A stretch of 64,000 nt of DNA from positions 84,938,508 to 85,002,507 of the forward strand of contig NC_090745.1 in NCBI RefSeq assembly GCF_036898095.1, in the 5' to 3' direction. The notes under the pieces were generated by a model. The model saw only the letters and a list, made by a program, of their open reading frames with translations, was not told the DNA's origin and did no database searches. Positions 12,662-25,545 of the stretch are shown here, one piece after another (position 1 is the stretch's first letter; the number at the start of each line of letters is the position of its first letter). A program made the translations under genes and the position numbers. The DNA comes from Palaemon carinicauda. Taxonomy: Eukaryota > Arthropoda > Malacostraca > Decapoda > Palaemonidae.

Positions 12662-15600
12662 CCAACCCCCTCCCAATCTTATTGCACTACAAACGGGATA
12701 CCTCACCTCTTGTTGCACTATGAACGGAGACCACTCCCAGCTTGTTGCACTATGAACGGGACCCCTCCCCTCTTGTTGCACTAAGAACGAAGACCACTCC
12801 CATCTTGTTGCACTATGAACGGGACCCCTCCCCTCTTGTTGCACTATGAACGGAGACCACTCCCATCTTGTTGTACTATGAACAGGGCCCTCCCTCTTGT
12901 TACACTATGAACGAAGACCACTCCCATCTTGTTGCACTATGAACGGAAACCACTCCCATCTTGTTGCACTATGAACGGAAACCACTCCCATCTTGTTGCA
13001 CTATGAACGGAGACCACTCCCATCTTGTTGCACTATGAACGGAGACCACTCCCATCTTGTTGCACTATGAACGGAGACCACTCCCATCTTGTTGCACTAT
13101 GAACGGAGACCACTCCCATCTTGTTACACTATGAACGGAGACCACTCCCATCTTGTTGCACTATGATCGAAGACCACTCCCATCTTGTTGCACTATGAAC
13201 GGAGACCACTCCCATCTTGTTGCACTATGATCGAAGACCACTCCCATCTTGTTGCACTATGATCGAAGACCACTCCCATCTTGTTGCACTATGAACGGAG
13301 ACCACTCCCATCTTGTTGCACTATGATCGAAGACCACTCCCATCTTGTTGCACTATGAACGGAGACCACTCCCATCTTGTTGCACTATGAACGGAGACCA
13401 CTCCCATCTTGTTGCACTATGAACGAAGACCACTCCCATCTTGTTGCACTATGAACGGAGACCACTCCCATCTTGTTGCACTATGAACGGAGACCACTCC
13501 CATCTTGTTGCACTATGAACGGAGACCACTCCCATCTTGTTACACTATGAACGGAGACCACTCCCATCTTGTTGCACTATGATCGAAGACCACTCCCATC
13601 TTGTTGCACTATGAACGGAGACCACTCCCATCTTGTTGCACTATGAACGGAGACCACTCCCATCTTGTTGCACTATGAACGGAGACCACTCCCATCTTGT
13701 TACACTATGAACGAAGACCACTCCCATCTTGTTGCACTATGAACGGAGACCACTCCCATCTTGTTGCACTATGAACGGAGACCACTCCCATCTTGTTGCA
13801 CTATGAACGGAGGCCACTCCCATCTTGTTGCACTATGAACGGAGACCACTCCCATCTTGTTGCACTATGAACGAAGACCACTCCCATCTTGTTGCACTAT
13901 GAACGGAGACCACTCCCATCTTGTTGCACTATGATCGAAGACCACTCCCATCTTTTTGCACTATGAACGGGACCCCTTCCCCCTTGTTGCACTATGAACG
14001 GAGACCACTCCTCTCTTGTTGCACTATGAACGGAGATCACTTCCCTCTTGTTACACTAAGAATGGGACACCTCCCGTCTTGTTGTACTAAGAAGGGGGAC
14101 CCCTCCCCTATTGTTGCACTATGAATGGGACCAACCCTTCTACTCTTGTTGCAATATGAACGGAGACCACGCCAATCTTGTTGGCCTATGAACAGAAACC
14201 AATTCCATCTTGTTGCACTGTGAACAGAGACCACTCCCATTTTGTTGCGCTATGAAGAGACCACTCCCATCTTGATGCACTATGAACGGAGACCACACCC
14301 ATCTTGTTGCACTATGAAGTGGGATCCTTTACCTTTTGTTGAATTGTGGAAAAGGACCATTCACACCTTATAACATTGAACAGGACCCTTACGCCATTGT
14401 TGCACTATAAATGGGACTCCTATCCTCTAGTTGCACTAGGAACAGAGATCACTCCCATCTTGTTCCACTATGAATAGAGGCCACTCGCGTCTCGTTGCAC
14501 TATGACTGGAGACCACTCCTATCTTGTTGCACTAATAAGGGGGATCCCTCCTATTTTTTTACACTATGAAGGTGGACCCTTGCCTTCTTGTTGAATTATG
14601 AACAGAGGCCACTCCCCCCTCGTTGCACTATGAATGGAAGCCACTCCTCTCTTGTTCCACTATGAACGGGATCCCTCCCCTCTTGTTGCACTACGAACGG
14701 AGATCACTCCCATCTCGTTGCACTATGAACAGAATCCACTCGCTCTTGTTGCAGGAAGAATGGAGACCATTCCCATCTTGTTGCACTAAGAAGGGGATCT
14801 CTCCTATCTTGTTGCACTATGAAGGGGGACCCTTCCCTTCTTGTTGAATTATGAAATAATTCTCTTATTGCACTATGAACGGGACCCTTTCGCTCTGTTG
14901 CACTATGAACGGGACCCCTCCCCTCTTATTGCACTATGAACGGGACACTCTCCTCTTATTGCACTATTAACAAGACCCCTCCCCTATTGTTGCACTATGA
15001 ACGGAGAACCCTCCCATCATGTTGTACTAAGAATGGAGATCCTTCTTCTCTTCTTGCACTATGAAAAGAGACCCCTCCCATCTTGTTGCACTATGAAAGG
15101 GGAACTCTCCCCTCTTGTTGAATTGTGAACAGAGATCATTCATATCTTGTTGCACAATGAAGGGAGACGCCTCCCCTCGTGTTGCACTATGAAGGGGGAC
15201 CTATTAAACAATGAAGGGAGACGCCTCCCCTCGTGCTGCACCAAGAAGGGGACCGCCTCCCTTTTGTTGCACTAGGGAGGGAGGCCCCTCTTGTTGCACT
15301 ATGAACGGAGACCACTCGCACCTTGTTACACTATGAAGGGAGGCCCTTCCCTTTTTATTGAAATGAAGAGACCATTCATATCTTGTTGCACTATGAAGGG
15401 TAATTCATCCCTTTTTGTTGCAATATGAACGAGGACCCCTACTATCTTGTTGCACTATGAAGTGTGACCCCTCCCCTATTGTTGAATTATGAACATAGAC
15501 CATTCATATCTTGTTGAACTATAAAGGAGTACCCCACATATTTTGTTGCACTAAGAAGTGGACCCCTCTCATCTTATTGCACTATGAATGGGGACCCCTA

Positions 15601-15996
15601 CCCTCCTGTTGCACTCAAAAGGGGACTCTTCTTGTTGCGCCATGAACAGGGATCCCTCTCTTCTTCTTGCACTATGACCGCGGACCCCTTCCCCCTTGTT
15701 GCAATAATAAGGGAGATCCATCTGTATTGGTGCACTATGAACAAAGAACCCTCCCCTCTTGTTGAACCAAGAAGGTGGACCCTACCCTCTTGATGAACTA
15801 AGAACTCGGACCCGACCCTTCTCGTTGCACTATAAACGGGGACCTATCCCCTCTTGTTGCACTAAGACGGGGGATCCATCCATCTTGCTGCACTTTGAAC
15901 GGAGACCCCTCACATTTTCCTATTTTTGCACTATAGAGGACCACTCCCCTCTTCTTGCACTATAGAGGACTACTCCCCTCTTGCTGCACAATGAAG
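12662..15996. repeat. Minisatellite of 32-bp units, about 100 copies
   Basis: The unit reads TTGTTGCACTATGAACGG then AGACCACTCCCATC. Successive units begin exactly 32 bp apart (for example 12961, 12993, 13025, 13057). A core of about 33 near-identical units spans roughly 12905-13955. The left edge and especially the right 2 kb are progressively degenerate, with unit lengths that vary. Recurrent variants include GATCGAAG for GAACGGAG and TTACAC for TTGCAC. Because 32 is not a multiple of three, frames cycle every three units. Several 60-90-codon frames here are by-products. Confidence 0.95.
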
Positions 15997-16634
15997 ATAA
16001 TGTTAAAATGTAGATCGTATGATGGAAGAGAGGATATGTGGGAAAAGAGGTAGAGAATGTAAAGTAGAAGACTATTATCGAGTTTTTTCCTTAAATTTCA
16101 ATCGCATTGCAGAAAAAAAAAACAACTTTGGAATTAAAGTTGTTTTACCCTGGCCGTAGCCTGTTGTGATTCAAGTTTCGTTGCCATGAATACAAAGTTG
16201 TTGGAGATCTTACAGCTCAAAACCCAAAAATCATCAAGAATGATAAAATATATAAAAACATAATTTGAGTTACCATACATCCCTTCAATCACGTCGCATA
16301 GACAAAGCAACGTTGACCAAGTGAATATGTACTTTTCAGCAAGGATGTATAAAGATGAAAATTTTTATTCAAATTTTGTGCAAAATTTAGACATTACTCC
16401 GAAAAATTGCACGACTGAATCCAAGGTTATCAATTTTTTTTTCTCAGCTTTGCTTCAAGTTCTTTATGTAGTTGCAAATAGCGTCAGTCAGACTCACCAC
16501 CATCATTGAAAATAAAGCTCAGACATTTTCTCCCTACTACTGTGTCCTTCCTGAAACCTTTCAAACGTTAACTGGTGAAATGAAGCCTGAATCTTTCTCA
16601 ATCAAAAGGCATTAGAATAAACCTTTAAAGACAT

Positions 16635-16638
<4 letters not shown>
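15997..16638. other. Anonymous DNA
   Basis: No element is recognised. The frame at 16321-16509 shows no motif. Confidence 0.45.

Positions 16639-16714
<76 letters not shown>
16639..16714. repeat. (GA)n microsatellite
   Basis: A pure GA tract of about 76 bp. Confidence 0.97.
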
Positions 16715-16717
<3 letters not shown>

Positions 16718-16744
16718 AAAGCAAGTTATAAGGCTTGAAAGACC

Positions 16745-17096
16745 TTTTATGAATGGCAGAGGCAACGGAAAATGACACTGACCAAGCAAGCAGGTCAATG
16801 CCCTAGAGACTGACCATACATTAATATGAGCAGCGCCTAAGGCTCCTCTCCACCCAGGCTAGGACCAGGTAGCGCCCGGCAATGGCTACTGGTGAATCAG
16901 CATGGAAATCTAAGAGCTCCTGCAAACCTCCATCCTTAGCTAACAAGGATGGGGAGTTTGCAACCACTGAAGGAACTAATGAATTTGAGGTCATCCTTTT
17001 CAAAATCGAATTCCTCGAAGTCGTCGTGGAATCGAACCCCGTCAGGCGATCACCAGGCACAGACATTACTACTAGGCCACAACAACCCTAGCTAGT
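16745..17096 (-). repeat. tRNA-derived SINE, copy 1
   Basis: On the minus strand the head contains an A-box-like GTGGCCTAGTAGT and a perfect B box GGTTCGATTCC, about 70 bp from the element start near 17096. The body matches the copy at 54420-54722 over words such as GAGGAG, AGCTAGGACCAGG on the plus strand, and CAAACCTCCATCC. I recognise it from memory as a family common in shrimp. Short frames at 16821-17066 and 16882-17091 are not genes. Confidence 0.7.
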
Positions 17097-17321
17097 TCAC
17101 AAACATTTCTTATGAATAATTTCCAAAATGAAATGCCTCTCCTACCAGAATACTAAATAAGGATCACAGAGCACAGGCAAAATATTACTTTGAGTTTTAT
17201 ATTTTCTGTACTTTCAAATAATTTGTTCGTGCGATTTCAAACCAAAAATACAAGTGCTGTTAGAAATTTCCTCCAACAAAAAAAAAATTGTATATATTTC
17301 ATGAAAAACTATTGACAAGAT

Positions 17322-17323
<2 letters not shown>

Positions 17324-17398
<75 letters not shown>
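17324..17398. repeat. (GA)n microsatellite
   Basis: A pure GA tract of about 75 bp. Confidence 0.97.
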
Positions 17399-17401
<3 letters not shown>

Positions 17402-17547
17402 AAGCATATTTGTCAAGAAAAATCTTTCAACTAAAATGGCATACATTTCCTTAAAAAATTCTTCGTACGAACTAAATCATAACTTGATGCCAGATTTGTT
17501 GAAGGATGTGCAAAAAATTTTGGAACTTTATATACACATGCATATCT

Positions 17548-17550
<3 letters not shown>

Positions 17551-17622
<72 letters not shown>
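17551..17622. repeat. (GA)n microsatellite
   Basis: A pure GA tract of about 72 bp, only 150 bp from the previous one. Confidence 0.97.
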
Positions 17623-18923
<1,301 letters not shown>

Positions 18924-19219
18924 TTTAAGCGTTTCTCACTTAAGTATTCTGTTTAACCGATTGTATTGTAGTTTGAATAAAGTTTAACGATTAATTTGGT
19001 TTTTTGAAGAGAGGAACTAATAGGCTATGAATCCCAAAACTACTTTCAGGTATATTTACAAGAAAGAAATTCATTGATAAGAGACCATTTTAGGCAGACA
19101 TTAAGTTGTATACCCACAAACTTCCCAATGACAGATAAATCCTGATTTCATTACTTTGATGAGTGTATGTTTCTTAAGTGACGTTTATATAGCTAAATAC
19201 CATAACTAACCATTATTAC

Positions 19220-19224
<5 letters not shown>
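18924..19224. other. Anonymous AT-rich DNA
   Basis: Nothing recognised. Confidence 0.45.
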
Positions 19225-20018
<794 letters not shown>

Positions 20019-20069
<51 letters not shown>

Positions 20070-20087
20070 CTATATATATATATATAA

Positions 20088-20140
<53 letters not shown>
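20019..20140. repeat. (TA)n microsatellite
   Basis: TA tract with two AAACYC interruptions. Confidence 0.95.
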
Positions 20141-20145
<5 letters not shown>

Positions 20146-20359
20146 TATACAAATGTTGTTATTGAAGAATCAAATAAAGCTTAACAAGGCCCAAAGTCTT
20201 GCGTAGAATAAAGAATTTCTGAAATAGGGTGTGGCCTATAGGTTTGAATAACATAATTATTATCCACTTTTGGTCTGGAAGTTGTGAGGATGAAAGATTA
20301 TAACAGGGCAATGAGTATCTAGGCGGTATAGCTTAGCAATTCATGTTTGTCAACGGTCA

Positions 20360-20613
20360 TGTACCAACCGTGTGTCACACAATTGTACATAATTATTTTG
20401 TATATATTATGCTTGTATCTGCGCTCTTCCCTCGCACTAAAAAGAACCTGAATGATCATGTCTCCGGTTTTGCTCTGTAATATTGTCTGTCTCTCGAACA
20501 TGTTATGTCCTGTTGCCTTGAGGTTTTGTATATAAAGGAGAGTGTTCCTTAATAAACAACTCAGTCTATTGCATCCTGCCTTTGAGTTCACAACCTTCTC
20601 TCGGCCCGTCACA
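20360..20613 (+). repeat. 5' LTR
   Basis: Begins TGTACCAACC and ends CCCGTCACA, the usual TG...CA ends. A TATATAAA box lies at 20529-20536 and AATAAA at 20551-20556. The spacing suggests a very short R region, or that the AATAAA serves the downstream LTR transcript end. Confidence 0.95.
20529..20536 (+). promoter_or_regulatory. TATA box of the 5' LTR
   Basis: TATATAAA, 85 bp before the LTR end. The 3' LTR copy has mutated to TATATAGA. Confidence 0.6.
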
Positions 20614-20614
20614 T

Positions 20615-20624
20615 TGGTGACCCC
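20615..20624 (+). promoter_or_regulatory. Primer binding site, tRNA-Trp type
   Basis: TGGTGACCCC begins one base after the LTR. Ten bases match the complement of the tRNA-Trp 3' end including CCA (from memory). The following bases (CGGAAG) diverge from the expected continuation. Confidence 0.7.
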
Positions 20625-20687
20625 CGGAAGTCAACTCGCTCCCACCGCCTTCCACCCCCACCCCCTCGTCCCTTCATCGTTGGTACT

Positions 20688-21494
20688 ATGACGGACTCTA
20701 CGGCAGTTGGTGCTGCAGCCGCTCCATTCAAACTTTCATCGTTTGCCAGCGAAGAGGCGTTTGCTTGGTTTCAGCGCGCAGAAGTCCAGTTTCGTATCAG
20801 GGGCGTGACTCGCTCAACCACCAAAGCGGATTATGTTCTCGCGGCGATACCCAAGGACACCTTCCCAGAAATATCCGACTGGCTTTGTGAACAAGGAGAC
20901 ACCCCAATAGCGTATGACGCCCTCAAAACATACCTTCTGCAGCAGTACTCGCCGTCGCCAGCCGCCCATATAGCAAAGCTTTATCAGCTCTCGCAACAAC
21001 CGTTGGGGGACCAAAGGGCTTCGCTTGCCCTCAGGGAGATGACCAGTATCGCTCGCCTTCAACCTGCCGCAGACGGCTCTCCTCGTGAGGTGAACCTACT
21101 TCGTGCCCTTTGGATACGCCGTTTACCCGAACCTGTACGCGCTCCCATACCCGATGTCGATAGTTTACCCATAAAGGAATTGATGACCAAAGCCGACACC
21201 CTTATGGACAGCCACTTCAAGACCTCCATCAACGCCTCCACCCCTGACGACGAGGATGCCTATTCAACGTCAACCGAAGCTGACATGAATGCCGTAGGAC
21301 ATACACGCCTACCCCGTGACGTGCCGAAGCGGCGACAAATCCGCCCACCACCCACCAATCGCTCGCGCCCCAACGAACGACTTCTACAGCCACTTACTAC
21401 CTCCCATCCGCCGGAGTTTTGCTACTACCACTTCAGATTCGGGGCAACCGCGAAGAAATGGGCCAAGGATTGTCAGTGGCCAAAAAAAGTGTAA
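20688..21494 (+). CDS. Gag polyprotein of the LTR retrotransposon
   Basis: 268 aa, intact. Gag forms the cytoplasmic particle in which the element's RNA is reverse transcribed. Residues 14-180 look like the capsid region of CsRn1-type elements (FASEEAFAWFQRAEVQF near residues 18-34; TKADYVLAAIPKD near 45-57). The C-terminus has a Cys box, CYYHFRFGATAKKWAKDC, of the C-x2-H-x9-C-x3-C type, but the third ligand is Trp (TGG), so zinc binding is probably impaired. The start is the first ATG after the primer site, and upstream DNA has no earlier in-frame ATG close by. The stop follows six bases after an A AAA AAA slippery run, where ribosomes would shift -1 into protease. The frame is open across 807 bases of low-AT DNA unlike the flanks. 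Confidence 0.92.
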   Translation: MTDSTAVGAAAAPFKLSSFASEEAFAWFQRAEVQFRIRGVTRSTTKADYVLAAIPKDTFPEISDWLCEQGDTPIAYDALKTYLLQQYSPSPAAHIAKLYQLSQQPLGDQRASLALREMTSIARLQPAADGSPREVNLLRALWIRRLPEPVRAPIPDVDSLPIKELMTKADTLMDSHFKTSINASTPDDEDAYSTSTEADMNAVGHTRLPRDVPKRRQIRPPPTNRSRPNERLLQPLTTSHPPEFCYYHFRFGATAKKWAKDCQWPKKV

Positions 21495-21520
21495 GTAGGC
21501 CATCGCTTGTGGCGGTGGCC
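21482..21520 (+). promoter_or_regulatory. -1 ribosomal frameshift signal between gag and pol
   Basis: Seven A's at 21482-21488 sit in the gag frame as A AAA AAA, a canonical slippery heptamer. After a 9-base spacer comes a hairpin: arm 21498-21506 (GGCCATCGC), loop 21507-21511, arm 21512-21520 (GCGGTGGCC). All nine positions pair, one as G-U. The gag stop (21492-21494) lies within the spacer. A -1 slip enters exactly the frame that encodes protease. Confidence 0.85.
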
Positions 21521-21998
21521 TCCCGTGTTTCTAATCTTTTCTTTTTACATGATGCACGAACGGGCGTGCGATTTTTGGTAGACACGGGTGCTTGTCGTTC
21601 TCTTTTGCCAAGGAAACTCTTCAAGGCACGACGTAGTCTGTCTACATCTGCCAACGTCCGCTTGGTAGCTGCCAACGGATCTGCGATACCCACCTACGGT
21701 TACGAGAACCTCACATTATCGTTCGGAAACGGTAAATTCAATTGGAAGTTTCTCGTTGCTGACGTCACAATGCCAATCCTCGGTGCGGATTTCCTCTCTC
21801 ATTTCCACCTTTTGGTCGATGTCGCCCACCGACCATTGGTCAACGCAGACTCGTATTTGTCGACACCTCTTCAACCCGCCCCATCTAACCTCGCTCTCCA
21901 CATCAGCGCACCCACGGATGCCTACGCCCATCTCCTCACGTCGTACCCGGAAGTTTTCCGTCCAGAACTTCGCCAAACGCCCACGGTTCCTGCAAAAG
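21485..21998 (+). CDS. Pol, protease domain (reached by -1 frameshift)
   Basis: Aspartic protease that would cut the Gag-Pol precursor. The catalytic motif VDTGA is at about 21578-21592, and the flap-distal motif ILGADFL at about 21774-21794. The frame is -1 relative to gag and is open from before the gag stop. It then meets a one-base insertion near 21994-21998, after which the correct pol continues in the next frame. The longest open frame in this register starts upstream within gag (21419) and runs out of frame to 22420. Only the part to about 21998 is meaningful. Confidence 0.85.
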
Positions 21999-24500
21999 CA
22001 CGGTATTTATCACCATATCAAGACGACGGGACCCCCAGTCTTCGCAAAATTCAGACGTCTGGCACCGGAACGATTGCCAGCCGCCAAACAGACGTTTGCC
22101 GAAATGAAGGAAATGGGCCTTTGCCAAAAGGCCTCCAGCCCATGGTCGTAACCCTTACACATCGTTCTGAAGAAAGACGGCTCCCTCCGTCCGTGCGGGG
22201 ATTACAGGCGCCTGAACACGCAAACAGAACCGGATCACTACCCCCTCCCAAACAATGCCGACGTGACTTCCTACCTGCACAAAGCGAAGGTTTTCTCTAC
22301 GCTCGACCTCCTGAAGGGGTATTATCAGGTGCCTATGAACCCAGAAAACATCCCCAAGACCGCCATCACCACTCCGTTTGGTACATACACCTTCAATTAC
22401 TCCTATTTTGGCCTTCGTAATGCTGGGGCAAAGTTTCAACGTCTCATGGATGGCATCTTAGGGGACCTCCCTTTCTGTGTATGTTATGTGGACGACATAC
22501 TTGTGTTCTCCTCCTCAAAAGAGGAACACCTCCGTCACCTGCCCATCGTGCTCGACCGCCTGCAACAAAACGGCCTTGTAGTCTGGTACGACAAGTGTAC
22601 CTTTGGCGCCAACGAAGTGTCGTTCTTAGGGCACCGTATCACTCCTGAAGGAGTCCATCCCCTCCCTGAGAAGGTAGCAGCCATTCAGAACTTCCCCGCG
22701 CCCTCGACCGTCAAAGCTCTGCAGGAATTCTTGGGCATGATCAACTATTATCACCGTTTTCTGCCAACCATTGCCGCCACTCTTGCTCCCCTCTACGCCT
22801 CCCTCAAGGGCAAGCCAAAGGACCTGAAGTGGGGTCCCCTTCAAGAAGCAGCCTTCTGCAATGCAAAGAAGGCCCTATCAACTGCTGCGGCTCTCACTTT
22901 TCCTATCCCACACGCCCCTCTCCTTCTCTCCACCGATGCCAGCGACGTCGCTATTGGTGCAGTATTCGAGCAGGTGGTCAAAGGCTCGCCCCGCCCATTG
23001 GCCTTCTTCAGCAGAAAACTGTCCAAGGCAGAATCGGGTTATTCTACCTTCGATCGAGAATTGCTGGCGGTGCACTTGACTGTCCGTCACTTTCGCCATT
23101 TCTTAGAAGGTACGCCCTTCGTCATTCGCACAGACCACATGCCTCTGGTGCACGCCTTCACTCGACAGTCTGACGCCTGGTCCGCCCGTCAACGCCGACA
23201 TCTCTCCGCCATGGCTGAATACAATTGCACCCTTCAATACGTCCCTGGGAAAATGAATCCCGTTGCCGATGCCCTGTCAAGAAACACGTTGGCTGCCGTT
23301 CAACTGGGATTGGATTACAACGCCCTGGCTGAAGCCCAACGACAGGATCCAGAGTATCAAGCTTGTAGGACATCCTGCACGTCCCTCCGTAGGGAAGACT
23401 TTCCCCTCGAAGACTCCAACACCACCCTCCTCTGTGACGTCAGTACTGGTAAACCGCGACCTTGGATTCCTGCTCCCATGCGCCGACAGGTGTTTGATTT
23501 CATTCACGGCCTTTCACATCCCTCGTGCCGTTCTACAGCACAGCTGCTGAAGGCAAAGTTCATTTGGCACGGCATTTCTAAGGATGCTAAGGATTGGGTC
23601 CGCGCTTGTACTTCTTGCCAAACTTCCAAAGTACATCGACACACGGATTCAGGAGTGGGCACCTTTCCTCAACCTCAGCGTCGTTTCCCACACATTCACG
23701 TCGACGTTGTAGGCCCCCTACCCACATCACAAGGACATCGTTACCTGTTTACCGTCATCGACCGCTCCACTCGTTGGCCTGAAGCCATTCCCATGGAAAC
23801 TGCAACGTCCGCCTCATGTACATCTGCCTTACTCTCTGGATGGATTTCAAGATTCGGTATCCCTGAGCATATTACTTCTGACAGGGGAACAACTTTCACC
23901 TCTCAATTGTGGACGTCATTAGTGAATCTCCTGGGCATCACCCTACATCAGTCAACGGCCTACAACCCAGCTGCCAATGGAATGGTTGAACGTTTTCATC
24001 GCACCCTCAAAGCAGCTTTGATGTCCCGCTGCAAGGATTGCAACTGGCTTACTCAGCTTCCCTGGGTCCTCCTGGGACTAAGGACCACTCCTAAAGACGC
24101 CCTCGACGTCTCGGCAGCTGAAATGGTGTATGGCGACCTGTTGGTCGTCCCTGCCGAATTTTTTCCTTTTACAACCTCCTCCGACGATCTCCAGCGCATA
24201 CGTCACGTCGTGGGAAAATTTACTCCCTGCCGCCAGACTTACAAGCCCCCAGCGAAGCATCACATACCAACGGACTTGCACTCTGCAACGCACCCCTTCC
24301 TGCGCAACGACACTAGCAAGCCACCACTAACGCCCCCTTACACGGGCCCTTTCCTTGTGATCCGACGCAGTCCGAAAGCATTCCTACTAAACATTCGGGG
24401 CAAAGAAGACTGGGTCTCCATTGATCGTCTAAAACCTGGTTATCTTCTGCCAGATGACCCGCCTACAGTTCGCCTCTCTAGATCAGGGCGCCGTATTTAA
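21999..24500 (+). pseudogene. Pol: reverse transcriptase, RNase H and integrase, with nonsense codon
   Basis: This part copies the RNA into DNA and inserts it in the genome. It is open from 21999 except for a TAA at 22149-22151 where a Ser codon is expected, then open to 24500. RT catalytic YVDD is at 22485-22496. RNase H follows, with Asp and Glu in TDASDVAIGAVF and YSTFDRELLAV (about 22935-23080). The integrase has an HHCC zinc region (about 23500-23620) and catalytic Asp at 23703, Asp at 23880 and Glu at 23988, giving a D,D35E spacing. The C-terminal part (about 24320-24480) looks like the usual GPF/Y-type tail (YTGPFLVIRRS). All seen catalytic residues are intact; only the upstream frameshift and this stop disable it. 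Confidence 0.92.
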
Positions 24501-24521
24501 CATGTACAGTATGTCATTTTT

Positions 24522-24531
24522 AGGGGGGGAG
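24522..24531 (+). promoter_or_regulatory. Polypurine tract
   Basis: AGGGGGGGAG sits three bases before the 3' LTR, the expected site for plus-strand DNA priming. Confidence 0.85.
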
Positions 24532-24534
24532 CCA

Positions 24535-24788
24535 TGTACCAACCGTGTGTCACACAATTGTACATAATTATTTTGTATATACTATGCATGTGTCTGCGCT
24601 CTTCCCTCGCACTAAAAAGAACCTGAATGATCATGTCTCCGGTTTTGCTCTGTAATATTGTCTGTCTCTCGAACATGTTATGTCCTGTTGCCTTGAGGTT
24701 TTGTATATAGAGGAGAGTGTTCTTTAATAAACAACTCAGTCTATTGCATCCTGCCTTTGAGTTCACAATCTTCTCTCGGCCCGTCACA
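24535..24788 (+). repeat. 3' LTR
   Basis: 254 bp, same length as the 5' LTR with six substitutions and no gaps. The polyadenylation word AATAAA is conserved. Confidence 0.95.
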
Positions 24789-24899
24789 GTTATATAAGAG
24801 GATGAGCAACTTAGTGGAGTAACGAGAACTTCGGATGTGGAGGAAATGCGCCCCCTCCCCCACCTAAATCTTGATGAAGTCACAGGCAGCAGGGTGACG

Positions 24900-25545
24900 G
24901 ATTGACTTTTAAGGCCATGGGCAAAATGTCTTTTCGGCTTCTATTCCTAATGCCTGGCTGATGATTTTACTGAAATTACTATGGACCGGCAGGGGTCACT
25001 AGCGCATCACAAGGAACGGGCTATTCTTTGATGTATCTAGCCCAAGGCCCAATAAATCCTTTATGGATTTAGTCAGTCTATGGAAAGCAAAAATGACAGA
25101 ATGGACCCCAGTTCCGGACATAGCTGGGTGCTAAGAATCTCCTGATTTATAAATACTAAAGAAATATTGAAAACTGGTTATTGGAATGTTAGAACAATGA
25201 ATCAGATTGGGAAGTTACAGCAATTAGAGAATGAATTTATGGAATATAGTTTGGATATCTTAGCTCTAAGTGAAACACGCTGTAAGGTGATTGGTGAAAA
25301 AATTTTAGACCAAGGCAATATGTATATCTACTCAGGAAGAACAGATGGAGTTGGAAGAGAAGGGGTAGGAATGATGACACCAAGAGCAGAAAAGGTATTA
25401 ACGGGATGGAGAGCTGTAAATAGTATAGTTACTTGAAAACTTTAAATCAAAACAATGCATTGAGAGAATTATAGTTGGCTATGCAAAAACAACTGATTTG
25501 ATGCCCTTTGTGTCAATAGACGTGGGAGCAGATGATGATGATGAT
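24900..25545 (+). pseudogene. LINE (RTE-type) endonuclease fragment with internal deletion
   Basis: The endonuclease nicks target DNA to prime LINE reverse transcription. From about 25167 a frame reads TGYWNVRTMNQIGKLQQLE and DILALSETRCK, the N-terminal endonuclease motifs with catalytic Asn and Glu present. It continues to LTGWRAVNS at about 25430, then shifts frame and goes on as QCIERIIVGYAKT to about 25495. It then jumps directly to the family's 3' tail (TGTCAATAGACGTGGGAG followed by GATGATGATGATGA) at about 25508-25545. The whole RT region is missing. The DNA from 24900 to 25165 is probably the untranslated leader. Confidence 0.65.

Larger units (their letters stand above)
20360..24788 (+). 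mobile_element. Ty3/gypsy LTR retrotransposon, CsRn1-like
   Basis: A 4.43-kb element bounded by two 254-bp LTRs. Order is 5' LTR, tRNA-type primer site, gag, -1 frameshift signal, protease, reverse transcriptase, RNase H, integrase, polypurine tract, 3' LTR. RT before integrase places it in Ty3/gypsy. The primer site (TGGTGACCCC) fits the 3' end of tRNA-Trp, and the gag carries a CHCC-type Cys box, both traits of the CsRn1 clade (established knowledge). The LTRs differ at 6 of 254 positions (about 2.4%) with no indels, so the copy is fairly young. Flanking bases GTCA and GTTA could be a 4-bp target duplication with one mutation. Pol has a frameshift and a nonsense codon, so this copy cannot move on its own. 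Confidence 0.93.

Noticed and set aside
13921..15965. Repeat-protein gene in the minisatellite
   Set aside because: The 32-bp period shifts the frame every unit, and frames open only by chance where units are degenerate.
12662..15996. CRISPR-like array of 32-bp repeats
   Set aside because: Units are directly adjacent with no spacers and the context is an animal genome. It is a minisatellite.
22829..23173. Additional genes within the pol region in other frames
   Set aside because: They overlap the integrase/RT frame that contains all catalytic motifs, and show no motif of their own.
24501..24534. An envelope gene after integrase
   Set aside because: Only 34 bp separate the pol stop from the 3' LTR, so the element has no env.
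25167..25436. An intact small protein gene
   Set aside because: It lacks an ATG in place, shows LINE endonuclease motifs, and continues frameshifted past its stop. It is a LINE fragment.
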